Below the pieces are notes generated by a model. It was not told the origin of the DNA and ran no database searches. It saw only the letters and a list, made by a program, of their open reading frames with translations. 64,000 nucleotides of DNA from Taenia hydatigena (taxonomy: Eukaryota; Platyhelminthes; Cestoda; Cyclophyllidea; Taeniidae): the NCBI GenBank assembly GCA_036345935.2, contig JADWOT020000001.1, positions 16,484,828 to 16,548,827 of the forward strand. The letters are read 5' to 3'. How positions within the stretch are numbered: the first letter of the stretch is position 1; each line of letters begins with the position of its first letter. Both the position numbers and the translations under genes were made by a program. Below are positions 1 through 10,279 of this stretch, piece after piece.

Positions 1-1558
1 TTACAAAATTCCATTCAAAGAGAGCAAAATTCGCCATCTCATGTCGATCAATACTACAAAATCCCATTCAAAGAGAGCAAAATTCTTCATCTCGTGTCGA
101 TCAATACTACAAAATTCCATTCAAAGACAGCAAAATTCGCCGTCTCCTGTCGATCAATATTACAAAATTCCATTCAAAGAGAGCAAAATTCGCCATCCCA
201 TGTCGATCAATACTACAAAATCATATTCAAAGAGATCAAAATTCGCCATCTCGTGTCGATCAATACAACAAAATTCCATTGAAAGAGAGCAAAATTCGCT
301 ACCTCGTGTCCATCAGCACTGCAAAATTCCATTCAAAGAGAGCAAAATCCGCCACCTCGTGTCGATCAATACTACAAATTCCATTCAAAGAGAGCAAAAT
401 TCCCCATCTCGTGTCCATCAACACTGCAAAATTCCTTTCAAAGTGAACAAAATTCGCCATCTCGTGTCGGTCAATACTACAAAATTGCATTCAAAGAGAG
501 CAAAATTCGCCATCTCCTCTTGATCAATGCTACAAAATTCCATTGAGAGTGAAATTCGCCATCTCGTGTCCATCAACGCTACAAAATTTCATTCAAAGTG
601 AACGAAATCCGCCATCTCGTGTCCATGAATACTACAAAATTCCATTCAAAAAGAGCAAATTTCGCTATCACGTGTTGATCAATACTACAAAACCGCATTC
701 AAAGAGATCAATATTACAAATTCCATTTAAAGAGAGCAAAATTCGCCATCTCAACTCGATAAATACTACAAAATTTTATTGAAAGAGAGTGAAATTCGCT
801 ACCTCGTGTCTATCAACACTACAAAATTCCATTCAAAGTGAACGAAATTCGCCATCTCGTGTCGATCATTACAACAAAACCGCATTCAAAGAGATCAAAA
901 TTCGCCATCTCATTTCGATCAATATTACAAATTCCATTCAAAGAGAGCAAAATTCGCCATCTCTTTTCGACTGATACCACAAAATTCCATTTAAAGAGAA
1001 CAAAATTCGATATTTCATGTCGGTCAATACTACAAAAATTCTATTCAAAGAGAGCAAAATTCGCCGTCTCGTGTCGATTGATACTATAACATTCCATTCA
1101 AAGAGAGCAAAATTCGCCATCGCATGTCGACAAATACTACAAAATTCTATTCAAGAAGAGCAAATATCGCCGTCTCAGGTCAATCAATACTACCAAATTC
1201 CATTCCAAGAGAGCAAATCTCGCCATCTCGTGTCGGTCACTACTACAAAATTCCACTCAAGTATAGCAAAATTCGCCATCTAATGTCGATCAGTACTACA
1301 AAATTCCATTCAAAGGGAGTAAAATTCGCCACCTCGTGTTGATTGATACTATATAGTTCCCTTTAAAGAGAGCAAAAATCGCCGTCTCAGGTCAATGAAT
1401 ACTATAAAATTCCATTCAAAGAGAGCAAAATTCGCCTCCACGCGTCGATTAATACTTCAAACTTCCATTTAATAAGAGCAAATATCGCTGTCTTAGGTCA
1501 ATGAATACTACAAAATTCCATAGAAATCGAGCAAAATATGCCGTCTCCTGTCGACAAT
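1..1558 (+). repeat. 53-bp satellite array, left copy (degenerate, continues off the window)
   Basis: About 29 head-to-tail copies of a 53-bp unit, here in the orientation whose core reads ACAAAATTCCATTCAAAG. Copies differ by many substitutions and small indels, much more than in the centre of the right array. The array is cut by the window start. It ends near 1558, at the sequence GTCGACAATATC. That junction and its last degenerate units recur inverted at about 35450-35560. The read-through open frames here (up to 160 codons) are products of the repeat and are not genes. Confidence 0.95.
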
Positions 1559-1559
1559 A

Positions 1560-1862
1560 TCAGAATGTGATGACCCTTCTTTGGAAGCAAAATTTATGTC
1601 CATATGCAGAAACCATCCCAGATCGCCAATCAGCATAGACACTTTTGTTACAGCATTGACACGCTGTTTCTGGTGGCATTTGATTCATCCAGGAAGAAAT
1701 CAAACTCCCACATAAAGAAGCCCTTATAACTATCGTAAAACCATAAAACACCCTCAAATGGCATGCCCAGTGATTTGACGTACAGACTCTTGCCCACAAA
1801 TGATTGGGAAATTCGACTCCCCTTCCTTTCGTCATGACTTGAAAGAGACTTAAAGCGGCCAA
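1560..1862 (-). CDS. Open frame conserved between the two inverted arms, function unknown
   Basis: A 100-codon open frame whose partner at 35128-35385 on the plus strand is also free of stops in the same frame. Shared residues include HLW, RVC, CHLRV and a cysteine-rich end NQMPPETACQCCNKS. Between the arms, changes at the second codon position of this frame are fewest (about 4, against 12 and 12), which mildly favours coding. However, another frame over the same bases is also open in this copy and looks equally protein-like; it carries a TAG in the partner. No family is recognised. It may be a terminal exon (a CTACAG acceptor-like site lies at the start) or a relic inside a duplicated repeat. 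Confidence 0.25.
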   Translation of the reverse strand: MAALSLFQVMTKGRGVEFPNHLWARVCTSNHWACHLRVFYGFTIVIRASLCGSLISSWMNQMPPETACQCCNKSVYADWRSGMVSAYGHKFCFQRRVITF

Positions 1863-2865
1863 GACCTGTAGACGCCGTCCCGGTTTAAAATGTTCTTAAA
1901 GCAAATAGGCGTAGTTCACATTAGTACTTGACCAAGTAATTTACTAGAATTCGAGGATTTCACTACGAGCATTACACAAGCCATGAATGCAGCAAGCCTC
2001 AAAAGTCGATAGCCACGACTTCATGTGAGTAATATAGATTCACTCGTGCGCATGCATAAAATAAGTCAAAAGCTTCCAAAACCGACACTAACATACCTGG
2101 GACTCATTAGAGCAAACTGCGAACCACGGATAGCAACGACTGAGCCAAAACCCACCATTTCATATATGCCGCTGAGCACTTTAAAAGTGTACTGGGGATG
2201 AAAAAAAGAAAACAAGGGTGACAAATATTGTTGTTGATTGTAAGAATCTAAATGCAGAACCTCAATCCTAATTATTTCGCAAAACTAGGCAGAATTTTTG
2301 ACAAGCCCAATTTTTGTAAGGCATCTGTACGAGACTTTGAATGTAATTTTGGTCCAACCGATTTTTCTTACACACTCTAGTTAATAGTAAGTCCTCCGCT
2401 AGATTTTCCACTACTGTTTATTAACTGATGTGCAATTCTTCATCCACTTACAATTTTTCTTTAATCACATTAATCGAAATTGGTGTGATCATGTGGTACT
2501 TATGTTTATTTAAACATACCATTTGGACGAGAGGTACGAACACAACGTGAATCTCTCAATGCAGATATAGGCCACCTTACAACCCTCTATCAATATGCTA
2601 CTGATTTACCGCTTTGTACTAGAAAATGACGGTGGCTCTGAACAGTCAGCCTTCTCGTTTTAGGCATAAGCGCAGGGATGGGGAGGAGAATGAAGATGTC
2701 CCTACAAATGTTGTCATTTATGAATAACGTGTAGAATATCTGGAATGCTTTAACATGAATCGTAGAGGTATTTCCCGTGAGGAATAGGGAACACGGCTGG
2801 TTTTCTTTTGTTTAGACCACTATGATTTAGCAGTAACTAAAATATTCCACACAAAAAATGGTGCG

Positions 2866-3046
2866 TGTGTTGTTTGTTCAGCTCTCAATCTCACCTACGA
2901 TCGCTTGGATGGCCACTGTACCTTCGTTGGGTGGGTTGGCCTCCAAGCCACGGTAGTAGCTTCAATCCTTTCCACACGCCGAACATTTTTACTTTGATCA
3001 GGTATCATGTCAACTTTTGCCTTCAGACGACTCTCAAGGAGCTACA
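2866..3046 (+). mobile_element. Old LTR-like segment inside the left arm
   Basis: This stretch begins TGTGTTG, ends GCTACA, and lines up along its length with the younger 185-bp LTR-like insertion at 34409-34593. Shared parts are GGCCA..GT, GGGT/CTGGCCTC, GCCACG, TTTGCCTT and the final GCTACA. The inverted copy is at about 33775-33955, so this insertion predates the arm duplication. No clear target-site duplication is left. The 68-codon open frame across it is probably incidental. Confidence 0.4.
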
Positions 3047-3768
3047 GCGGCATTCACAAACTGCATTTTAGCACGCGCGCCTTATGTACTTACGTTTAAA
3101 TCCTGCATTATGGCACCCAGACAAAGTTAAGGCAGAGTCATGCCCATTCGATTATGCTCAACGTCGACGGTATGGCTCATTGGACTCCTTCGTAGACTAA
3201 AAGTCGCATTAAAGACACGTTGGCGAATACAAAAGGCATTATTAAGGGAATTGTGTTTGCATAATATAATCAGTGCACAAATAGGCTGCAGTTAGTGGAT
3301 CCATCCACAAATACTGAAAACAGTAGTACAGAGAAGTGCCACCGTTTTTAAAATAGGGAACCGTCCGTCGGAGAATGCTTTCCAATCATTCAAAGAAAGT
3401 GATGTGAGCAAAGCTCCATTCACTCTCCTTAGCTGCATTTCTCCAAATTTAGGAGGGACTATGAAAGAGCGGGACGCATGCTTCATTTCATGCCATTTAA
3501 ATGACCAGCAACCGCGTATAGTTGAATAGAAAGCTCCAGACGCTGATCAATCAAAATAAATGCCTTCGGCCATCCACTGTAAGCAACAGACGTCCCTGCC
3601 TACACTCTTTGTACCAAATTAGAAAAACATTTTCAAATTTAGAAAAACCAGCAATCAATTTCAAACTGGTCCACTTCAAACCTAAAAATAATTTCAAACC
3701 GACGACGGAAACATGATCTATGTATTTCCATTTCCTAATATGATAATTGGAGGCGGTCATAAACTCAC

Positions 3769-3852
3769 CCTGATTACAAATAATTCCGTCATCCGTAAGC
3801 GCTTGACTCAGCATTTGGAAGTATTCCTTGTTAAAGAGTGGAGTGGAAGGAC
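3769..3852 (-). CDS. SRM: Spermidine synthase, exon 3 (last exon found)
   Basis: This 84-base exon begins after the acceptor TCTAACAG and ends at a strong donor, GTGAGT. It completes a glycine codon begun in exon 2, giving D-P-G-G-P, then encodes PSTPLFNKEYF and a stretch ending DDGIICNQ (residues 170-197 of the spliced protein). It aligns with the family segment after the catalytic DSxDP motif, up to the G-E-C position. The next exon, with the conserved GEC and YPSGQ region, is not found between here and the arm border at 3435, nor elsewhere in the window. The donor is intact, so the remaining exons may lie outside the window or have been separated by rearrangement. Confidence 0.88.
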
Positions 3853-5322
3853 CTGTTAGAAAACAAGAGGGATCGGTAAGTTTGCCTGATAACACGTTCC
3901 GCATCAGGATCTCTGAGGCCAGTTGATCAACTTAAACGTTTTACGGTAACGCCTATTTTCGTTGTGTTTTCTCCAGTCCAAGATGTTTCACTTCACCAGT
4001 AATCAAGTGAATCATGGGACTGTGACGTGTGAGATCGCTTGACAGACTTTGTGTGATAACATGTCACACCAACAATCAGCCTACTTCGCTTTACCTCTTC
4101 ACCCAGTTTACCGTCAACATTTCCAGTCTTCCGACCTTTCTAGGTCACTGTAGATAAGTGCTATTCATACACCTCTGTTGCATAAATTTACAATACTGGT
4201 TAGCAAGTACAACTTCCTCCTAGTTTCTAAACACCGTGGCAGTTGGATCACTACACGAATTCCAAGGTAACCACTTACCTTCGAAGGATGCAAAGCTTGC
4301 ATTTGAGAGGGAAGAGAAGATGGTTTAGATATCAAAAAATCTTCTGCATTAGACTCCATGAATAAAAACGAAGCGAAGGGTGGAGGGGAGTCACAATGCC
4401 AAGACCACATTGCACTAACGCTCCACTCAGTAAACACAGGTGGGAAAATTGTATTCAAGAGACACGCACAATCCAGAGCCGTTCCTACCACTGTTTTGGC
4501 ACATTTATGGTCCCATCGCCCAAAGTGTGAACGTGACTTGATGTCACTCCCAGAGTGTCTGAGGGCCGTGGTAATGCCTGTCGGAACGACTTGGGAGTCA
4601 ATGCTGGATGCCGCACGGTGACCACGCAACCATGACAATGGGATCATGCCCAGGTTAGTGGCCTTCAGACTGCAGAGCAAGCGCATATGAAGCTATAATC
4701 AGACGCCCTTAGCGTTTCTGGAACACAACATGTGCGGAGCATTGAGTGTCAAAGCTTGAACTAAAGCTTGCCATCATTTTCACGCACAGTAAAAAATGAC
4801 AAATCTGCTATGCGATGCAAAGGCAGATTGAAATGCGGCAATTCCAAAACTGCAGACATCCCATTCCACATCGAGTTTAAAATTAAATAGTGTCAGAACT
4901 ATACTGATATTACCTCCTCCTTATACAGAGAAAGTGGTTTCGATGATTATATCTGCTAAATCCACGAAAAAAGTCAAGTTGGCGTGAGTGATGCCTCATT
5001 AACACCACAGGACATCGTACGGTAGCGGTTTGGGAGGCATTACACAGGCGTCAAATTAACAAAGTATGGGTTTTTATATTAAAATATTGAATGAGAAGCG
5101 AAAAAAGCATTGATGACTGTCATGCGAATGTACTCCTGAAGTAGTACCATCGAATGAATGCCGAAAAACTACTATTTTTATAATCTGGTGAGAGATATGA
5201 CTTCAAGGTTAGTAGGAGCCTCATCAAAAGCAGTCAACTCAATTAGTAGGTGGACACAAAGATTAAAGGGAGCTCTAACATTGGTAATACATGGTGACAA
5301 ATAAGTGAAGACAACCACCTAC

Positions 5323-5699
5323 CACCGGGATCGGTGGAGTCTGTGATAATGACATCATACTTCCCCCCCTTGGTCACATGCTCCTTCAGAAAAGCGAAGC
5401 CATCAGCAACATGAACGGAGACCTTGGGGTGGTCCAGGCCCGACGCAGTAAAGGGAAGATACTTGCGAGACAGGTCGAGGACCATACTATCGATCTCCAC
5501 GAGGTCAACGTGTTGCACACACTGATGCCGAACAACCTCCCTTGCGACACCACCGTCACCGCCACCGATGATTAGGACGCGGCGCGGGTTAGGATGCACG
5601 CTCAGAGGGATGTGAGCAATCATCTCATGGTAGAAAGCCTCATCCCTTTCAGTCAGCTGGGTGCGTCCATCAAGTACCAGGACGCGTCCGTATGTCGCA
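5323..5699 (-). CDS. SRM: Spermidine synthase, exon 2 (catalytic core)
   Basis: A 377-base exon with acceptor TTTTCAG and donor GTAGGT, encoding residues 44-169. The enzyme transfers aminopropyl from decarboxylated S-adenosylmethionine to putrescine, forming spermidine in the cytosol. Visible family marks are YGRVLVLDG (47-55), QLTERDEAFYHEM (58-70), the nucleotide-binding VLIIGGGDGG (85-94), VEID (111-114), VADG (141-144) and DVIITDSTDP (159-168), whose Asp164 corresponds to the catalytic aspartate. No frame break or stop is seen. The following intron, 5322-3853, is 1470 bases long and contains a 173-codon open frame (4686-4165) with no recognisable domain, which I treat as chance. Confidence 0.95.
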
Positions 5700-5771
5700 C
5701 TGAAAATAAAGTGGTGATAATTAGTCCCATTTATTAAAGTTAAGCAGCAATAAGTGAAATGGAAAATGAAC

Positions 5772-5902
5772 CTTTCGAAGATGAGCACATCCTGAAACTC
5801 GGATTTACCATCGAATAAGACCTCATTGACCTCAAGGCCGAAGGCCTGACCGGGGAAACCAGGGGACACTTCGGAAAACCACCCTTTCATTATGGAATCC
5901 AT
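5772..5902 (-). CDS. SRM: Spermidine synthase, exon 1 (start)
   Basis: A 131-base first exon encoding residues 1-43 plus two bases of a serine codon. It starts MDSIMKGWFSE and continues through FPGQAFGLEV to FQDVLIFE, the N-terminal beta-strand domain of spermidine synthases (the family has GWF.E...WPGQA and QD.L.F). Met1 and Met5 are both possible starts; Met1 is the first in-frame ATG. The donor is GAAAG/GTTCAT and the 72-base intron (5771-5700) ends TTATTTTCAG. Splicing restores F-E-S-A-T-Y-G, as in relatives. The N-terminus is short, as in invertebrate enzymes. No TATA box or other promoter element is obvious upstream. Confidence 0.93.
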
Positions 5903-6045
5903 GGTACAACGCTAAAACTAACGAAAGGAAACAAGATCGGAATTTGTGTGCACAAGATTCGATAGGAAATGCTTAATGCGTGTACTGACTTATAAAATAC
6001 TGAGAATTTGGTTAAAATGAGGATTTTTTGTTTTTGAATAATAAG

Positions 6046-6231
6046 ATGGTACGGAATACCTCAGCAAAACTAGGTTTAAAAATCGACACGGACTTACTAA
6101 TGAAAATAGCCAAGAGGGTTAAAAATGGCAAGTGGATCGCAAATAATGCAAGAAAAGCCACGATTTCAGCGAAAAACACCTTGTCAAACGTGTACCGCAT
6201 TAAAGGGAGTGGTGATACAATCAAGATGTGA
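6046..6231 (+). CDS. Small lysine-rich open frame, divergent from spermidine synthase
   Basis: A 61-codon ATG frame starting MVRNTSAKLGLKID and ending GSGDTIKM. It lies about 145 bases from the spermidine synthase start, on the other strand. Composition is basic (many Lys, Asn, Ala) and helix-like, without a signal peptide or membrane segment. A minus-strand frame overlaps it and is more hydrophobic. Not recognised. It could be a first exon of a divergent gene or chance in AT-rich sequence. Confidence 0.2.
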   Translation: MVRNTSAKLGLKIDTDLLMKIAKRVKNGKWIANNARKATISAKNTLSNVYRIKGSGDTIKM

Positions 6232-6803
6232 CAACAACAGCACAATAAGAACTTGGCAGCAATACAGTCGTGATGTTTCGTGAGTGACGACGTCACAAAG
6301 ACACGTCCATATCACCTCCAAGAAAACACAAGCAGTAAATAGGTTGCTGCTGATAAGGGCGGACAAATCGTGATAAAAGTAGGCAAACACAACTTTAAAC
6401 CTTTAGACGTGCTCGAGTATGAGTTGCGTTTAACGTGAAATGGCCTAGTGCTTTGTTACGCTTGAAAATCCATGCCACTAGTCCAACAAATCTCGCATTT
6501 TCACATCGCATCATCGATTCTGCAATGCTTCTATTAATTACTTGGTGCCGATATTAGCCCTTCACATTACACGTAGACAGAGTTTAAGGCAAATGCGATT
6601 GAGATGGGTAACGAAGTACTTACACTGACGAATTCCAAGCTGTTTCGCAAAGCACTAAAGTCTGAACTGTGGTGACATTTTCTTATGATGGGGATGTACA
6701 TAGAAATACTGAAAACAGAAGATCAGCACAAAATATGGAACGGTACATTGACAAGACCTCGTAAGATTAATCAAGTAAACCAATATGAAACGCCTAGATT
6801 TAG

Positions 6804-7217
6804 AGTACCATAGCAAGCAGCGAAAGTGGAGGGTTTAGGACGGTGCCAACGGTGCATAATGAAAAGGATGAATCGAGTATTAAAAAGGCTGGCATCAGCA
6901 AAGCAAGACACTTGAATCACAATGATCCCAAGACATCCATGCATAAATTGCTACCCAAAAATGGCCTGCTGACAGAAGGCGACCATAAAAGTACAACAAA
7001 TGAAGACCAGGGAAACAAAGTGACGGCAAATAAAGGCTGTTTTCATCTAAATCAGCCACCTGGAAGTGATAAATTAACCACCATTGTCATATGCCAAAAA
7101 GCAGAACAACTTGTTTTCTATGAAATAAACAATGAAGCACATAACGAAATCGGGACAAAACATGCCAACACGAGCACACCACGCGCTGATATCGTATTCA
7201 TAAAGCGCGCTGTGTAA
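6804..7217 (+). CDS. Possible terminal exon, Lys/Asn/Thr-rich hydrophilic protein
   Basis: After an acceptor-like GATTTAG, an open frame of 137 codons runs to a stop at 7215-7217. It begins STIASSESGGFRTV and ends RADIVFIKRAV. It is strongly hydrophilic (Lys, Asn, Thr, His, Glu) and probably disordered, apart from a short strand-like segment, TTIVICQKAEQLVFYEI. An AATAAA signal follows at 7279-7284, about 60 bases after the stop, which is good support for a 3' gene end. No family is recognised and no upstream exon is identified. Confidence 0.35.
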   Translation, partial: STIASSESGGFRTVPTVHNEKDESSIKKAGISKARHLNHNDPKTSMHKLLPKNGLLTEGDHKSTTNEDQGNKVTANKGCFHLNQPPGSDKLTTIVICQKAEQLVFYEINNEAHNEIGTKHANTSTPRADIVFIKRAV

Positions 7218-7278
7218 GCCAGAAGGTCACACCGGAGTTTTTAGTATGTTTGTATGAACGATATATTATTTTCACTTC

Positions 7279-7284
7279 AATAAA
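7279..7284 (+). promoter_or_regulatory. Candidate polyadenylation signal AATAAA
   Basis: AATAAA lies 62 bases downstream of the stop of the hydrophilic open frame ending at 7217, followed by a GT-rich stretch (TTCTAGTTTGTGTGG) of the type that often follows cleavage sites. Confidence 0.35.
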
Positions 7285-7299
7285 ACGACTTCTAGTTTG

Positions 7300-9870
7300 T
7301 GTGGCGCATTATGCAATGAAATCAATGCGATGCATATACAAAACTGGTTTAGCAGTGAATTGCACTGTTATCAACTTAGTGACTAGGACTTTTTAGTTAC
7401 TAAAATTGGTGTTTGATTTATGGTGAATCCAAGTAATTTTCTTTCACAAAAAATAGAATAGTAAGCCATAGGTAAATGTGCTTGTGTGGTCATTTGTGAT
7501 TACATGCTCAAGGGGTGCAAAGGGATGGTAGAGAAACTGAATTTATCGACGTACATTTCTGCGAATATAAGTGTGCATGCAGACAGTGTACGTGTGCACT
7601 GTATGTGTGTATAGGTAAGTAGGTAGGTGTGTTTATTGTTTGGGAAGCAGGCAAACCTGTTAAAAATGACTACGCACTTGCACAGCGATACATCAACAAC
7701 GGAGTGCTGTACTTCACCCAAAAATGAGTTCGGGAAATCAAAAAGGTATTTAATTTATTGCTAGTGTGTTACAAGTTGTGGTCAGCTTTGAAGGCCTGAG
7801 TGACCGATAGGAATTTCGTCCACTGTGCAAAAGTTGAGGACCTCACGCCACTGATGGACGTCTAAAACCCCAGTTTTGCTGTTCGGGAGAAGAAATTGTG
7901 TTCAATCACCACATCTTTTCACAATTCATTAAGCTTTGCTAACAAAAGAAAGGTGAAGAGTCATAGGAAAAGTACAACAACAACTCACAACCTAGAAAAC
8001 AACCTTGGAAATGAGCAAACACAACAGTAACGGATGAAAGGCAGAAATTCCTCCTCACTCCTATTAATAGCAAAATTTGCCATCACCAAAGTGTTTCAAG
8101 CAAGTACTGCATTCTTTGCAGCGTAATAAGGTGCAAATGAATGAAAGCCAATTGTCAGACATCAAAGATGGCTTTTGAAGTCCCTCATAATTCATTTTAG
8201 GTGGTGCAAAATATTGCACGACTGGCAGTAAAGAAAGTCACTCAAGTGTAGCATCTTCAAGGGAGTGCGAAGGAAGGGCAGATGGCACAGGAAAGTGAAC
8301 TGTGGAGAGGAAGGGTAGTGCGAATGCGGAAGCTTATCGGTTAACTGACATGGCAGAAACGGCGACAAAAGCAGCAGGTCAATGTGCTGACATTTGGAAC
8401 GGTCAGTGTGTTACGTAGGCATCCTAGTTCTTGCCAATTTGAGGATAACTTAAACAAATGAGCAAATGCCGTATGTGCTCAGACAAGCTGGCTTCGTGGT
8501 CTACGACCTGTTATTTGGCCAGCTTTGATGACAAGCTGGCATGGCGAGGTGGTGGTGTGACCTATGCTACTCTGCACCCTTCATCCAACCACACAGGTCA
8601 AGGTATCCTCCAGCCACACAATGACATCTGAATTGAGTATATCAACAGTTGTCTTAGAATGTTCCTCAAGGTGAGATTACGCAGAGTCTAGTGCGAGGAT
8701 TTGTCTTTAACAGTGCCTACCCAGTAAAATTCGGAATTCCTCTCACGAAGAGTGTTGCTTATTCCTTGACAAACGGCAGCTCTACCAGCTATACCAACTC
8801 CACCATGACCAAAATATGTTACTATATGCATAATAGAATTGAATAGGCTATTTGCGCTAAAGATGTCAACAAATAAAAGGTTGGCTCTCATAATTAATTA
8901 TCTCAATCCATCCCACATGACCGTGTATTTTGGCTCATTTACGAACAGCGAAAGAAGTGTGCAGATAGTGTAGGATCAGGCGTTAATTTGTACAACAAAA
9001 AAGCCCATTTATTCAACCCTGGGTGCGGTAGAGAATGCAAGCACTACTGCCCACAGCCTTCATTCCTCTGTCCAGTCACAGGCACATCCACGCGAGGTCT
9101 CCCATTACACTTGTGATTGCTCATTGAATTGCTCGTTTTGCTCCTACTTATGTCGCCACGATCAAGTGTCTCAACAGTAAGTTGTTACATGTGTAGATTC
9201 GACTTTCTACATTTCTCGATTGCAGTCCTTCTTGACATGGTCGTGCAATGATCAGAGGGAAGCATTTGCATGCCTGGGCGTGCACTCTGACCTTGCAGAA
9301 AAATAAGCCTTAGTAAAGACGTGACTCAGAGAATAATTAATAAAATAAGAAATTTTATACCGTTTGTAAGCCATCAGTGATCAGTAGGTTACTGATGCAA
9401 ACAGGTCGAGGTGATGGTTCAAAGTGCTGCCTTCAATCCACTTGAGTGTGCGTCGTTGCAAGGCAGTTACTGATGAATGGTCAGTAGCTGTACACATGGG
9501 GCATCCACGGCAAAGTGTGGATGAAGTGCGACAGACAGGTGTGCTAGATTTACCATGTTCTGTGCAAAATTGTAGGGACAAATGACATGGGAAATATGCT
9601 AACTATTTGCCTGTCCAAAGAAGCCTTGATGACCTTGTCGGAGTAGTTAATGCATCCAACCTGCCACCTTCAAATTGCCTTTACAATCTTTAGTTCTGCA
9701 TTCTTCAGTAAATGCATTATTTCTCCTCCCTTCTGTTACCAAACTTTCTCCATGCTCCATTGAGTAATGCGCAAGAATTTGTGCATTAAAAGGAGCAGAT
9801 ATTAAGGCAGAGGAGACCTTTGACATTGTGCTGCACTAAGTGCAGGGTGACAGAAACGTTTTCGATTACA
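7300..9870. other. No recognisable gene; one weak minus-strand open frame
   Basis: Mostly AT-rich, with many stops in all frames. The one stretch that reads somewhat like protein is minus 8891-8688 (66 codons, with VTYFGHGGVGIAGRAAVCQG and NSEFYWVGTV), but I see no splice borders or family. No RNA gene or mobile-element end was seen. Confidence 0.3.
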
Positions 9871-9874
9871 GGAT

Positions 9875-10270
9875 AGAAGTAGTGTTGCGGCCGACAGTGG
9901 CTTCTGGCAGGCGCCGCACGTGTATGCATTTCCATCGCGAAGCTCAACCTCTTCGGTGTATCATGCTACACTCTCCCACTACAAAAAGTATAGTCAATTA
10001 GGCATGACAAGTTGACTTGCTACCTGAGTAATGACAGCGAAATCATGATTGCAAAGTGTTGGATTGCAAGAAGTCGAATTTGTGATCACAAGTCTTGTGA
10101 CTACACAGAGTAATGTTATTTGGGTGGTATGCATGATAAGCAAGTAAAAAAAGGTTTGATATCCATCCTACACTGAGCCACTGCCTGACCAACGAATTAG
10201 CCTCCGAATTGTGTTATGCTTGGGGGCTTTGGGAGAATGCTCCTGCTCTGTGGTGCCTACATTGGTTTTT
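9875..10270 (-). pseudogene. Ubiquitin-specific protease fragment, copy 1
   Basis: On the minus strand at about 9980-9890 the frame reads YTEEVELRDGNAYTCGACQK. This fits the zinc-binding 'fingers' entry of USP-family deubiquitinases, where the family has E..LEG.NAY.C..C..K. After PLSAA the family match stops. Just upstream in frame is TGA, shared with copy 2 at about 16.2 kb, so an already disabled unit was duplicated. Similarity to copy 2 extends over about 400 bases, including non-coding flank. No other protease parts (Cys box, His box) are seen. Family assignment rests on one short motif. Confidence 0.45.
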
Positions 10271-10279
10271 GATGAAGAT

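Larger units (their letters stand above)
1495..3435 (+). repeat. Left arm of a long inverted repeat (partner 33393-35520)
   Basis: Reading this segment against the reverse complement of 33393-35520 gives continuous similarity. It runs from the last satellite units to a point near 3435 where the two copies stop matching. By eye about 28 of roughly 216 aligned bases differ in the 1.6-1.85 kb part, so the arms are an old duplication and not a recent assembly copy. The arm holds a conserved open frame (1560-1862), an old LTR-like segment (about 2866-3046) and otherwise AT-rich non-coding sequence. The partner arm carries one extra 190-base insertion. Confidence 0.9.

Noticed and set aside
1..1558. 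Satellite as a CRISPR array
   Set aside because: Units are contiguous 53-bp tandem copies with no unique spacers, and the sequence is eukaryotic with introns.
3436..3560. A fourth spermidine synthase exon (WHEMKHASRSFIV on the minus strand)
   Set aside because: A faint resemblance to the family segment after GEC exists, but there is no acceptor, no matching phase and no YPSGQ motif.
4165..4686. 173-codon minus-strand frame as a gene
   Set aside because: It lies wholly inside spermidine synthase intron 2, has no recognisable domain, and a plus-strand frame overlaps it. Chance is the simpler reading.
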